Below are positions 49,738 through 58,015 of a DNA stretch of 64,000 bases, in pieces. A program made the translations under genes and the position numbers. This stretch comes from Solirubrobacter soli DSM 22325 (GTDB lineage Bacteria; Actinomycetota; Thermoleophilia; Solirubrobacterales; Solirubrobacteraceae): NCBI RefSeq assembly GCF_000423665.1, contig NZ_AUIK01000001.1:810422-874421 (forward strand), in the 5' to 3' direction. The notes under the pieces are model-generated. The model had not been told where the DNA came from and did no database searches. It was given only the letters and a program-made list of their open reading frames with translations. How positions within the stretch are numbered: position 1 is the stretch's first letter; each line of letters opens with the position of its first letter.

Positions 49738-50754
49738 GTGCGGAGATCCTTGCCGACGGCGCCCGCGAGCATGCGTACGCCGATGTCGGCGGGTCCGATC
49801 GTGGGCTGGGGACGCGGCCCCTATCCGACCCCGCGGATCGGCGCCGCGCTGCGGCTCGCGTTCGTCGGCCAGGCCACCTACTTCGAGGCCTGCGCGCTCG
49901 ACGAGCAGTCCGCGCGGGTGCGGACGCGCTTCTTCGAATACCGCGCGGGAGCCGACGCCGAGGCGATGCTCGCGCACGTCCGTTCGTTCGCCCCACACGT
50001 GGTCGTCGTGTTCCGCCCGGAGGTGCTGCCGCCGGGGATCTTCCACGGGTTGCGCGCCGCCGTCCTGGGCTTCCTGACCGAGCCGGTCCCCCGGACCCGC
50101 GGCAACCGCGCGCATCCAGACCTGAAGCGCCGCCGCGCCGCGCTGGCGGCGATGGACACCGGCAACGTCGACCGGCTCGTCGTCTTCGACCCGCTGATCG
50201 CCCCGACAGCGTCGGCGTTCATGCCGGTCTGGCGCTCGGTTCCCCTGCCCGTGGCCGACTCGTTGTTCGGCCCGGTGCGCGTGGGCGGGGGCCGCCCGTC
50301 GATCCTCTTCGTCGGCCGTTCCACCGACCACCGCGAGCGCTTCCTGGCGCGCGCCAAGAACGAGCTGGACGTGGTGCACGCCGCCCACGGCATCGGCCCC
50401 GAGGAACTCGCGAACCTCGTCGCCCAGCACGAGATCGCCGTCAACCTCCACAACGAGCCGTACCCGTCCTTCGAGAACCGCGTGTGCCTGCACCTCGCGG
50501 CGGGCCAGCTGGTCGTCTCGGAGACGTTGTCGCCGACCCACGGGCTCGAGCCCGACATCGACTACCTCGAGGCCGCCGACCCGGACCAGCTCACCGCGAT
50601 CCTCCATGCCGCCGTGCGGTTCCCGGCGGCGTATCTGCGGGTGCGGCACCGTGGCCGTCGCAAGGCCGAAGCGTTCCGCGCATCGCACGTCTACCCGCGG
50701 TTGGTGGACGACTTCCTGAACGACCTGCGGGTGTTCGGGACCGCGCGCTCGTAG
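49738..50754 (+). CDS. CgeB-like glycosyltransferase family protein
   Basis: A 338-residue protein resembling CgeB/GT1-type transferases: LRLAFVGQATYFEACAL at the start of the first domain, ILFVGRSTDHRERFL, then VAVNLHNEPYPSFENRVCLHLAAGQ and ETLSPTHGLEPDIDYLE. Paralogue of 52547-53326. The start is unsure: GTG 49738 sits just after TACACT (49725-49730), a possible -10, which would make it leaderless; ATG 49771 and ATG 49783 are alternatives. It ends one base before repeat copy B. Confidence 0.78.
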   Translation: MRRSLPTAPASMRTPMSAGPIVGWGRGPYPTPRIGAALRLAFVGQATYFEACALDEQSARVRTRFFEYRAGADAEAMLAHVRSFAPHVVVVFRPEVLPPGIFHGLRAAVLGFLTEPVPRTRGNRAHPDLKRRRAALAAMDTGNVDRLVVFDPLIAPTASAFMPVWRSVPLPVADSLFGPVRVGGGRPSILFVGRSTDHRERFLARAKNELDVVHAAHGIGPEELANLVAQHEIAVNLHNEPYPSFENRVCLHLAAGQLVVSETLSPTHGLEPDIDYLEAADPDQLTAILHAAVRFPAAYLRVRHRGRRKAEAFRASHVYPRLVDDFLNDLRVFGTARS

Positions 50755-50755
50755 G

Positions 50756-51292
50756 GGGCGTGGCATCGGTGGGCGGTCGCGTGTTGTGCTGCCGTGCCGG
50801 TATTCGGGGAACGGCTTGCGGTGAGGGGGCGGGGGCACAGAGCCAGCGGGTCCTCTCGCCTTTGTCCTGCTCGTCTATCGGCACGGTCGTTACAGATCGT
50901 GGTACCGGACACCCCTATCCGCTCTCGGCTGCCGTGAGCGGCATGAGGAACGTCCATCTGCACTTCGCGGGGGGTGGCGAACGTTTCGCCCCTGTACGGG
51001 GGCGAAACGTCGAACACCCCTACGAACGCGCCAGCTCGGACAGTGCGGTTTCGGTCGAGAGGCGCCACCACCGGCGAAAGTGATCACGATCGATCTCGCA
51101 TGGTCTCCGTGGACCGTAACTTGACGGTCTCCCTGCACGGCGCGGCGAGCCACCGCGGCCGGGCGCAGCGGCGGACGGCGGCACGACCGACCCGGCCGAG
51201 GCGCAGCAGCGACCCCCTCCCTCAGTGCTAGGCCGTTCCCCGAATACCGGCACGGGAACACAACGACGCAACCGCCCACCGATGCCACGCCC
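50756..51292. repeat. Long inverted-repeat element, copy B
   Basis: About 537 bp between the convergent CgeB-like gene (stop 50752-50754) and a GT4 gene (stop at 51299). The left end GGGCGTGGCATCGGTGGGCG (50756) faces its complement ending at 51292, and GTGCCGGTATTCGGGGAACG faces its complement near 51235-51255. Internal hairpins match copy A: 50981-51010 (12-bp perfect arms, loop TGTACG) and 51112-51129 (GACCGT/ACGGTC, loop AACTTG). It is longer than copy A because of different sequence around 50880-50945. No target-site duplication is evident at either copy. Confidence 0.85.
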
Positions 51293-51298
51293 GAAACC

Positions 51299-52525
51299 TC
51301 AGACGTCTTCGCCGCGGCGCTTCTTCTGCCAGCGCCCTGGCGCGCGGACGACGTTCTCGATCGTCGTCCGCCCACGCACCGCGGTGCGGTACGCACGCGA
51401 CGCTCGGACCTGCGCCGCGATCTGACGCGCGGCGGCCAGGTCGGACGCCACGCGCTCGCCGTCGGACAGGGCGCCGCCGAAGTCGCGGGCCAGGCGTAGG
51501 CCGAAGCGCGCCGCGTCCGGTGGCGGCTCCTCCAGGACCAGGCGCAGCACCCGCGCCATCTCCGAGCCCTGCTCCTCCCACCCCGGCCACGCGCGGGCGG
51601 TCTCCAAGGCGTTCTCGCGCAGCCGGCGCAGCAGCGCACGGTCGCGGGCGAGCAGCTCGAGCGCGCGTGTGGTGCCTGCCGGGTCGTCCCAGTCGACCAC
51701 GAGGCCGTTCTCGCCGTGGACGATGTACTCGTCGTGGCCGGTGACCGGGGTGACGACGCAGGTCGCGCCCTTGTGGAAGGCCTCGAGCGGCGGGCCGAAC
51801 ATGCCCTCGACGCGCGAGAGCTTCAAAAGCACGTCGGACTCCGCATACAGCTCCGCGAGCTGGGCCTGGCTGACCGGCCCGACCGCGCGGTCGACGGGAA
51901 GGCCGACGCCCGAGCCGTCGCCGGCGACGATCGTGACGTGCCGCGGCGAGGTCATCGCGCCACACGCCGCGACCGCCTCGTGAACGCCCTTGAACGCGAC
52001 GTTGGCGCTGCCCTCGATGATGATCCGCAACGCCTCGCCCGCCTCGGGAACGGCGTCCACGGGCGCGAAGACGTCCTTGGCGAGCCCGTTGCGGACCACG
52101 TGCACCCGCTCGCCAGGGTGCAGCGCCTCGAGCGTGCGGGCGATCCACGACGCCTCGGTGATGAAGCGCACCGGCAGGCCCTGGGCGAGCCCGGCCGCCG
52201 TGCGCTGCGGCGAGGCGGGCGGGTAGAAGCGGTCCTCCAGCGACTGGATGAACCACGCGTGCCGTTCGGCGCGCAGGTCGAAGAGGTGCGACGTCGTCTC
52301 CCACCAGGTGGCGAGCGCGATGTCGTACGCGACGTCCCGCGCTTCCTCCAGCTCGAGGACGCGCACGCGGTCGAGCCCGTGGTGGGTCCACTCGGGCCGT
52401 TCGGCGGCGCGGGTGAGGACGAGGTCGACGTCGAAGCCGTGGTGCGAGAGCTGGACGGCGTGGTGCACGATCACGCCGACGCCCCCGGACAGCTGGAGAT
52501 CCTGGGTCAGGAAGGCCACGCGCAC
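51299..52525 (-). CDS. GT4 glycosyltransferase (paralogue)
   Basis: A 408-residue paralogue of 47623-48846: TQDLQLSGGVGVIVHHA, WFIQSLEDRFYPPASP, VRNGLAKDVF, IEGSANVAFKGV, VEGMFGPPLEAFHKGATCVV, and GHDEYIVHGENGLVVDWDDP. GTG 52525 is followed by VRVAFLTQDL, matching the paralogue; an upstream in-frame extension lacks similarity. It is divergent from the CgeB-like gene at 52547 with a 21-bp gap, so promoters must overlap coding sequence or be leaderless. Its 3' end abuts repeat copy B. Confidence 0.87.
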   Translation of the reverse strand: MRVAFLTQDLQLSGGVGVIVHHAVQLSHHGFDVDLVLTRAAERPEWTHHGLDRVRVLELEEARDVAYDIALATWWETTSHLFDLRAERHAWFIQSLEDRFYPPASPQRTAAGLAQGLPVRFITEASWIARTLEALHPGERVHVVRNGLAKDVFAPVDAVPEAGEALRIIIEGSANVAFKGVHEAVAACGAMTSPRHVTIVAGDGSGVGLPVDRAVGPVSQAQLAELYAESDVLLKLSRVEGMFGPPLEAFHKGATCVVTPVTGHDEYIVHGENGLVVDWDDPAGTTRALELLARDRALLRRLRENALETARAWPGWEEQGSEMARVLRLVLEEPPPDAARFGLRLARDFGGALSDGERVASDLAAARQIAAQVRASRAYRTAVRGRTTIENVVRAPGRWQKKRRGEDV

Positions 52526-52546
52526 GAGCCGGGCTATCGTAGCCCC

Positions 52547-53326
52547 GTGCCCCTGCGCGTCGCCTTCGTCGGCCCGGCGGCGACGTTCGGCGCCCACGCG
52601 CTGCACGCTCCGGCGGACGGCGTGGAACCCGTCTTCGTCGATGCCCGCGACGGCGCGTCGGTCGACGCGGACGTCACGATCGCGCTCGATCCCGCCCGCG
52701 TGCCCGACACCGGCGGCGCCACGCTCGCGATCGTCGGCCCACGGGACCCCGCGCCCGAGGGCTTCGACCGCGTCCTGCGCACCCCCGGCCCGCACCTCGC
52801 CGCCGGCGCCTGGCGCTCACGCCCACTTCCGGTCGACGACCGCCTCTACCACGACCCCTCGCCTTCCGCACGCCCGCCGAAGGCGCTCTTCCTGGCGAAG
52901 GCGACACCGCGTCGCGAGTGGATCGTCACCCCCGCCAAGCACGACCACGACGTCGTCCACTACACGCACGGCCTCACCGGCGACGCGCTGTCGGCCGCGC
53001 TCGAGCACGCCGACGTCGGCATCGCCCTGCACGCCGAAGGCGAGCAGGGGTTCCCGTCGCAGACCCTCCTGCACCTGGCCGCCGGCCAGCTCCTGCTGAG
53101 CGAGCGCCTGTCGCCGAACTGCGGCCTCGAGCCCGGCATCGACTTCCTCGAGATCGACAGCCGCGACCATCTACTCACCTACCTGATCCAGCTGCGCTGG
53201 CGGCCGGATGCCTACGAGCGCGTCCGGGTCCGCGGCCGGTTGAAGGCCGAGGAGCATCGCGCGTCGCGGGTCTGGCCGCGGATCGCCCGCGACCTTCTCC
53301 AAGACCTTCGCGTCTTCGGGCGTTAA
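52547..53326 (+). CDS. CgeB-like glycosyltransferase family protein (paralogue)
   Basis: A 259-residue protein shorter than its paralogue at 49738-50754 but sharing VAFVGPAATFGAHAL, LFLAKATPRREWI, then LHLAAGQLLLSERLSPNCGL and the C-terminal HRASRVWPRIARDLLQDLRV. About 80 residues are missing from the N-terminal/middle part, so the first GT-B domain is reduced; it may be non-catalytic or act with the divergent GT4. Its TAA stop is the start of a TAATAC box just before the Wzt gene. Confidence 0.72.
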   Translation: MPLRVAFVGPAATFGAHALHAPADGVEPVFVDARDGASVDADVTIALDPARVPDTGGATLAIVGPRDPAPEGFDRVLRTPGPHLAAGAWRSRPLPVDDRLYHDPSPSARPPKALFLAKATPRREWIVTPAKHDHDVVHYTHGLTGDALSAALEHADVGIALHAEGEQGFPSQTLLHLAAGQLLLSERLSPNCGLEPGIDFLEIDSRDHLLTYLIQLRWRPDAYERVRVRGRLKAEEHRASRVWPRIARDLLQDLRVFGR

Positions 53327-53329
53327 TAC
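53324..53329 (+). promoter_or_regulatory. Possible -10 box for a leaderless wzt
   Basis: TAATAC at 53324-53329 includes the stop codon of the CgeB-like gene and ends 9 bp before the GTG at 53339, the spacing expected for a leaderless actinobacterial transcript. No convincing -35 or Shine-Dalgarno sequence is visible. Confidence 0.3.
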
Positions 53330-53338
53330 CCTGCACCT

Positions 53339-54583
53339 GTGACCCCAGACCGCCCAGCCGTCGCGATCCGCGGGGTGTCGAAGACGTTCGAGCTGCCCAC
53401 CGAGCGCGTGCAGACGCTCAAGGAGCGCGCCCTGCACCCGCTGCGCCGCAGCCGGACGGACACCCTGCACGCGTTGCGCGACGTCAACGTCGACGTCGCC
53501 AGAGGCGAGTTCTTCGGGATCGTCGGGCGCAACGGCTCGGGCAAGTCCACGCTGCTCAAGTGCCTCGCCGGCATCTACGCGGCCGACCGCGGCGACATCT
53601 ACCTCGACGGGCGCCTGTCGGCCTTCATCGAGCTCGGCGTCGGCTTCTCCATGGACCTCCCGGCGCGCGACAACATCATCATCAACGCGACGATGCTCGG
53701 CCTGAGCCCGCGCCAGGCCCGCCATCGCGTGGACACCGTGATCGAGTTCGCCGAGCTCGGCCAGTTCACCGACCTCAAGCTCAAGAACTACTCGAGCGGC
53801 ATGCTCGTGCGGCTCGCGTTCGCGGTGATGATCCAGGTCGACGCCGAGATCCTGCTGATCGACGAGGTGCTCGCGGTCGGCGACGCCGCCTTCCAGCAGA
53901 AGTGCTTCGACGAGTTCGTGCGCATCCGCGAGGCGGGCAAGACGATCCTGCTCGTCACCCACGACATGGGCGCCGTGCACCGCTTCTGCGACCGGGCGAT
54001 GCTGCTGGAAAGAGGCCGCGTCGTCGAGACCGGCGACCCCGACGACGTCGGCAACCGCTACCTGGAGCTCAACTTCTCCGAAGCGGCCCGCAAGGACGCC
54101 GAGGCCGACAAGCTCGGCTCGACCGAGCGGATCGGCGACGGCACCGCCGAGATCGTCGACGCGTGGTTCGAGGACGAGGCCGGCGCCCGCGTCGGCAACC
54201 TGCCGACCGGCGGCCAGGCGACGTTCGCCGCCCGCGTGCACTTCCACGCCGACATGGACGACCCGCTGTTCGGCGTCGTGCTGCAGAACGACCGCCGCGA
54301 GACCATCCTCGCCGCGTCCAACCTCTGGTCGAACCCCGAGATCGGGCGCTTCGCCGAGGGCACCGAGATCGAGTACCGCGTCCGCTTCCACAACCTGCTC
54401 ACGCCCGGCCGTTACCACGCGACGCCCGCCGTGGCGAAGCAGGGCGGCGGCATCAACTGGGTCGACCGGCGCGAGCGGATGCTGTCGCTGCTGGTCAACG
54501 GCCACACCCGCACCGACGCGGTCGTCGACCTTCCGTACGAGGTCGCCGTCTCGCCCGCCTCGCGCGAGGAGGTGCCGTCATGA
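53339..54583 (+). CDS. wzt: ABC polysaccharide export ATPase with C-terminal domain (Wzt-like)
   Basis: A 414-residue ATPase: Walker A GRNGSGKST, signature SSGMLVRLAF, Walker B LLIDEVLAVGD, H-loop VTHDMGAVHR. As in the other system, a C-terminal Wzt-type domain (about 250-405; includes RVHFHADMDDPLFGVVLQND) likely recognises the exported glycan or its cap. GTG 53339, possibly leaderless. Overlaps wzm by 4 bp (ATGA). The two Wzt proteins differ most in their C-terminal domains, suggesting two different glycans. Confidence 0.94.
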   Translation: MTPDRPAVAIRGVSKTFELPTERVQTLKERALHPLRRSRTDTLHALRDVNVDVARGEFFGIVGRNGSGKSTLLKCLAGIYAADRGDIYLDGRLSAFIELGVGFSMDLPARDNIIINATMLGLSPRQARHRVDTVIEFAELGQFTDLKLKNYSSGMLVRLAFAVMIQVDAEILLIDEVLAVGDAAFQQKCFDEFVRIREAGKTILLVTHDMGAVHRFCDRAMLLERGRVVETGDPDDVGNRYLELNFSEAARKDAEADKLGSTERIGDGTAEIVDAWFEDEAGARVGNLPTGGQATFAARVHFHADMDDPLFGVVLQNDRRETILAASNLWSNPEIGRFAEGTEIEYRVRFHNLLTPGRYHATPAVAKQGGGINWVDRRERMLSLLVNGHTRTDAVVDLPYEVAVSPASREEVPS

Positions 54584-55431
54584 GCCTCGTCGACACCAGC
54601 GTCCTCGGCACGCCGATCAAGGGCCCCTCCGCGCTGGGCAACGACCCGCGCCGCCTCTGGCACCTGGCGCGGACGATGGCGGTCAGCGACTTCAAGCTGC
54701 GGTTCTTCGGCTCCGCGCTCGGCTACCTCTGGCAGCTGATCCGGCCGCTGATGCTCTTCGGCGTCCTCTACACGGTCTTCACCCAGATCGTGCGGCTGGG
54801 CTCCGACGTCGAGCTCTACCCGGTCGCCCTGCTGCTCGGCATCGTGATGTTCACGTTCTTCAGCGAGGCGACCGGCGGCGCGCTGAGCTCGCTGGTCGAC
54901 CGCGAGGCGTTGATCCGCAAGGTCGACTTCCCGCGCCTGGCCGTGCCGCTCTCGACGGTCCTGACGGCGCTGATGAACGTCGCGCTGAACCTGATCGCGG
55001 TCGTCGTCTTCCTCCTGCTGGCCGGCGGGAGCATCCGCTTGAGCTGGCTCGAGGTGCCGCTCCTGATCGGCGCCCTCGCGCTGTTCACCACCGGTCTCGG
55101 GATGCTGCTCTCGTCCCTGTTCGTCCGCTACCGCGACATCAAGCCGATCTGGGAGGTCGCGCTGCAGATCCTCTTCTACGGCACCCCGATCTTCTATCCG
55201 ATCGACATCGTCGTCGACCGGGCCCCGGTGCTCGCCAAGGTGATGATGCTGAGCCCGTTCGCGGCGATCGTCCAGCAGGCCCGCCACGCGCTCATCGCCC
55301 CCAGCCACCCGAGCGCGACCGCGATCGCGGGCTGGTGGATCCTCGGCACGATCGCGATCTTCATCGGAGTGATCGTGCTCGGCTACCGCGTCTTCTCCAA
55401 GCGCGCGCCGAACATCGCCGAGCAGCTCTAG
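54580..55431 (+). CDS. wzm: ABC-2 polysaccharide export permease (Wzm-like)
   Basis: A 283-residue membrane protein with six hydrophobic segments: FKLRFFGSALGYLWQLIRPL at the amphipathic start, LSSLVDREALIRKVDFPRLA in the conserved cytoplasmic loop, and FYGTPIFYPIDIVVD near the end, all typical of TagG/Wzm permeases. Together with the ATPase just upstream it forms a complete transporter for a lipid-linked polysaccharide. A GC-rich hairpin follows its stop. Confidence 0.95.
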   Translation: MSLVDTSVLGTPIKGPSALGNDPRRLWHLARTMAVSDFKLRFFGSALGYLWQLIRPLMLFGVLYTVFTQIVRLGSDVELYPVALLLGIVMFTFFSEATGGALSSLVDREALIRKVDFPRLAVPLSTVLTALMNVALNLIAVVVFLLLAGGSIRLSWLEVPLLIGALALFTTGLGMLLSSLFVRYRDIKPIWEVALQILFYGTPIFYPIDIVVDRAPVLAKVMMLSPFAAIVQQARHALIAPSHPSATAIAGWWILGTIAIFIGVIVLGYRVFSKRAPNIAEQL

Positions 55432-55470
55432 CGGCTCCCGCGACTCAGCGCACGCACAAGATCGACCTCG

Positions 55471-55518
55471 CGCCCGGGCCGGGCGGGGCGCTTGCAGCGC
55501 CGTCACCCGGCCCGGGGC
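55471..55518. terminator. GC-rich hairpin between convergent genes
   Basis: CCCGGGCCGGG (55473-55483) can pair with CCCGGCCCGGG (55506-55516), giving an 11-bp stem with a 22-nt loop. It sits in the 95-bp gap between the convergent wzm and repeat-protein genes, so it can act for both. No U-tract is present. Confidence 0.5.
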
Positions 55519-55526
55519 AGGCTCGC

Positions 55527-56864
55527 TCACGGACCGGTCGCGAACTGGATCCGGTCGTTCGTGCCGTCGAAGCGCTGCCAGTCGGCGATCGTGTTGCCGG
55601 CGCCGTCGATGCCAACCGGCGGCGACAGCGCGTTCTGGCCCGCGGCCGAGAGCTGCGTCGGCGCGCTGATGGCGCCCGCGGCGGACACGGTAGCCGCCTC
55701 CGCGCGCGTGTTCGTGCCGTCGGAGCGCTGCCAGCCCACCACGGCATCGCCCGCTGCGTTGACCGCGATGTGGGGGAAGACGGCGTCCTCCCCGGCGTCC
55801 GACAGCGTGCTCACCAGGCCGGGAACGCCGGCGGCCGACAGGGTGCGCGTCTGCACGCGCCAGTTGCTCCCGTCGCTGCGGTACCAGGCGAAGACGGCGT
55901 TGCCGGCCGCATCGACTCCCACCTCGGGTTGGTAGGCGAACTCACCCGGGTCGGAGATCGTCTGGACGATGCTCAGCACGCCGGCGGCCGACACCGCGCG
56001 CGTCTGGATCTCGTATTCGGTCCCGTTGAACGCGTACCAGGCGAACGTGGCATTGCCGGCCGGGTCGACGGCCACGTCGCCGGGGTAGGCCTCCTGGCCG
56101 ACGAGCGACAGCGTGCGGACCGCGCTCAGCACGCCGGCGGGCGACAGTGAACGGGCCTGGACCCGGCGCGAACCGAGGACGCCGCGGGTCCAGATGAACG
56201 CGGCGTCGCCGTTGGCGTCCATGGCGACCCGGGGCTGGATCGCGTCCTGGCCGCCGGCCGACAGCGTTATGATCGGTCCGACGGCGCCCGCCGCCGACAG
56301 CGTGCGCGCATAGACGCGGTCGTTGGCGCCGTCCCAGCGACGCCATGTGAAGACGGCATTGCCGGCGAAGTCGACCGCGACGTGCGGATCGACCGCGTCC
56401 TGCCCCGTCGGCGCGAGGTTGAGGATGGGACCGAGCACGCCGGCCGCGGACAGTCTGCGCGCCTGCGCGATGTCGTAGGTGCCGTCGTTGCGCAGCCAAG
56501 TGACGACCGCGTTGCCGGCTCCGTCGATCGCCACCTGATTGCCGAACGCGGACTGCCCGCCCACGGACAGGGTCCTGACCAGCCCGAACACACCCGCGGC
56601 GCTTCGGGTCTGCGCTTGTATGCGGTCGTTGGTTCCGTCGGATCGGCGCCAGGCGAAGACGGCGTCACCGGCGTCGTCGACTGCGAGGGATGCCGATCGA
56701 GCGTTCTGCCCGCCGGCCGAGAGATCGGCGGGCGCGGTCCAGGCCGCGAGGGCCGCTGCTGGAGCGACGGCAAGGACCGCCGCGGTGGAAACGACGCCCG
56801 CCGCGGCGAGCGCATTCGTGCGCAACCTGCGACCGGCGCGAGTACCCAACGTCTGGGTAAACAT
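55527..56864 (-). CDS. Secreted protein of eight exact 51-residue repeats
   Basis: A 445-residue exported protein. A signal peptide (about 1-40, basic start then VVSTAAVLAVAPAAALAA) precedes eight repeats whose LS-x-x-GQ-type starts fall at residues 48, 99, 150, 201, 252, 303, 354 and 405, an exact 51-residue period with no insertions. Each repeat has a V-x-D-AGNAVF-x-W core and a DGTN-x-R-x-Q-x-RT strand, which suggests an eight-bladed beta-propeller, probably closed by the strand at 41-47. Possibly a glycan-binding surface protein. ATG 56864 has an AGAAGGG ribosome-binding site. No catalytic motif seen. Confidence 0.82.
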   Translation of the reverse strand: MFTQTLGTRAGRRLRTNALAAAGVVSTAAVLAVAPAAALAAWTAPADLSAGGQNARSASLAVDDAGDAVFAWRRSDGTNDRIQAQTRSAAGVFGLVRTLSVGGQSAFGNQVAIDGAGNAVVTWLRNDGTYDIAQARRLSAAGVLGPILNLAPTGQDAVDPHVAVDFAGNAVFTWRRWDGANDRVYARTLSAAGAVGPIITLSAGGQDAIQPRVAMDANGDAAFIWTRGVLGSRRVQARSLSPAGVLSAVRTLSLVGQEAYPGDVAVDPAGNATFAWYAFNGTEYEIQTRAVSAAGVLSIVQTISDPGEFAYQPEVGVDAAGNAVFAWYRSDGSNWRVQTRTLSAAGVPGLVSTLSDAGEDAVFPHIAVNAAGDAVVGWQRSDGTNTRAEAATVSAAGAISAPTQLSAAGQNALSPPVGIDGAGNTIADWQRFDGTNDRIQFATGP

Positions 56865-56947
56865 TCAAGGCCCTTCTGTTGATGAACGGTGTCGCAGCAA
56901 AGGACCCGTCGGGGCTCGCAGAAGTTGGCCACTTACACGCGATCGCT

Positions 56948-57829
56948 CTAGGCCCGCTCCTCCAACGAGCACCACTCGCGCACGCGCGCCGGCAAACGGT
57001 CGGCGCGGGAGCCGAGTGCCCCGCCGACGGCGCGCACCGTGTGGTGGCGGAGCGAGCGGATGACCTCGCGCGCGGTGACCGGGTCCATCGCGCCGATGTC
57101 GTCGCGCACCTCGCGCTGCAGCGTCAGGGGGGCGAGCGGCTGCACCCAGCCGTGGACGTCGTGCAGGGCGCGCCACTCGTCGAACGCCCGCCTGAACTGC
57201 TCCAACGGGCCGTAGTCGTGCCAGTGGATGACCGCCGCGCCGGGCTCGAAGACCTTGGCGTAGCCGGCGCGGAGCATCGCGCTCGCGAGCGCCTGGTCCT
57301 CGGCGTACTGAACGTCCGGGAACGGGACGGAGCGCCACGCGGAGCGGCGCACGGCGCCGTTGGACGACGTGAAGAACGTCTCCAGACCCGGGCCTGACGG
57401 CGTTCGCGTTCGGTCGACTCGCGTCGCAGCCGGAAACCACGAGGAGAGCTCGCGCGCGATCGCCACCGGAGCGCCGGGGCCCGCCTGTGCCGGCCCGTAG
57501 ACGAGCGCGACGTCGTCCGACGAGAACCCGTCCAACAGCGCCTGCAGCCAGCCGGGAGATGCGGGCAGCGCGTCCTGGGTGAGGAACGCGACGACGTCGC
57601 CGGACGTGCGCGACATCAGCTCGTTGCGCGTCCCGCTGTGCGAGAAGCGCTCGACGCCGAACACCTCGGCGTCGAAGGACCGGGCGAGATCCGCCGACCC
57701 GTCCACCGACGCACTGTCGGCGATCACCAGCTCACACGGAACCGTCTGGGCGCGCACCGCGGCGAGCACCTCGCCCAGCCGCGCGCCCCCGTTGCGAACC
57801 GGGATCGCGACGCTAACGCGTTCGGTCAC
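56948..57829 (-). CDS. GT2 rhamnosyltransferase-like glycosyltransferase
   Basis: A 293-residue GT2 of the RfbF/rhamnosyltransferase type: VSVAIPVRNGGARLGEVLAA, LVIADSASVDGSADLA, FLTQDALPASPGWLQAL (metal-binding QDA), and SSNGAVRRSAW followed by YAEDQALASAML with the catalytic acidic pair. GTG 57829 directly follows repeat copy 2, which ends 14 bp upstream. No gene partner overlaps it. Probably adds rhamnose to a surface polysaccharide (family-based inference). Confidence 0.88.
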   Translation of the reverse strand: MTERVSVAIPVRNGGARLGEVLAAVRAQTVPCELVIADSASVDGSADLARSFDAEVFGVERFSHSGTRNELMSRTSGDVVAFLTQDALPASPGWLQALLDGFSSDDVALVYGPAQAGPGAPVAIARELSSWFPAATRVDRTRTPSGPGLETFFTSSNGAVRRSAWRSVPFPDVQYAEDQALASAMLRAGYAKVFEPGAAVIHWHDYGPLEQFRRAFDEWRALHDVHGWVQPLAPLTLQREVRDDIGAMDPVTAREVIRSLRHHTVRAVGGALGSRADRLPARVREWCSLEERA

Positions 57830-57842
57830 GTCGGGTCGGGCG

Positions 57843-57989
57843 GATCGCTGGCCAGATCACCGGTCGCCCCTGCCCCTGTCTGAAGGCTTCGCCTTCGCCA
57901 CCGCTTCGCTCGCCCGGTGGGCGTGCGCATACCGGGGCGTACGTGTGCGCCGGACGGGGCGCGGTAGGGGCGGGCGGGGCCGGCCAGAA
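57843..57989 (-). repeat. GT-leader repeat, copy 2
   Basis: The minus-strand counterpart of the 34853-34964 repeat. It reads TTCTGGCCGGCCCCGCCCGC at 57989 downward, then CACACGTAC, GTATGCG, and GCGACCGGTGATCTGGCCAG ending in CGATC at 57843. Compared with copy 1 it carries about 35 extra bases containing GGCGAAGGCGAAGCC. As with copy 1, it begins after the stop of an upstream gene (58016) and ends just before a glycosyltransferase start (57829). Confidence 0.8.
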
Positions 57990-58015
57990 TCCGTTCGCCC
58001 CGGCGTGATCGGACG

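Noticed and set aside
52547-53326. Calling the shorter CgeB-like gene a pseudogene.
   Set aside because: It has an intact frame, conserved C-terminal blocks and an N-terminus that starts on the expected first strand, so a shortened but functional protein is at least as likely.
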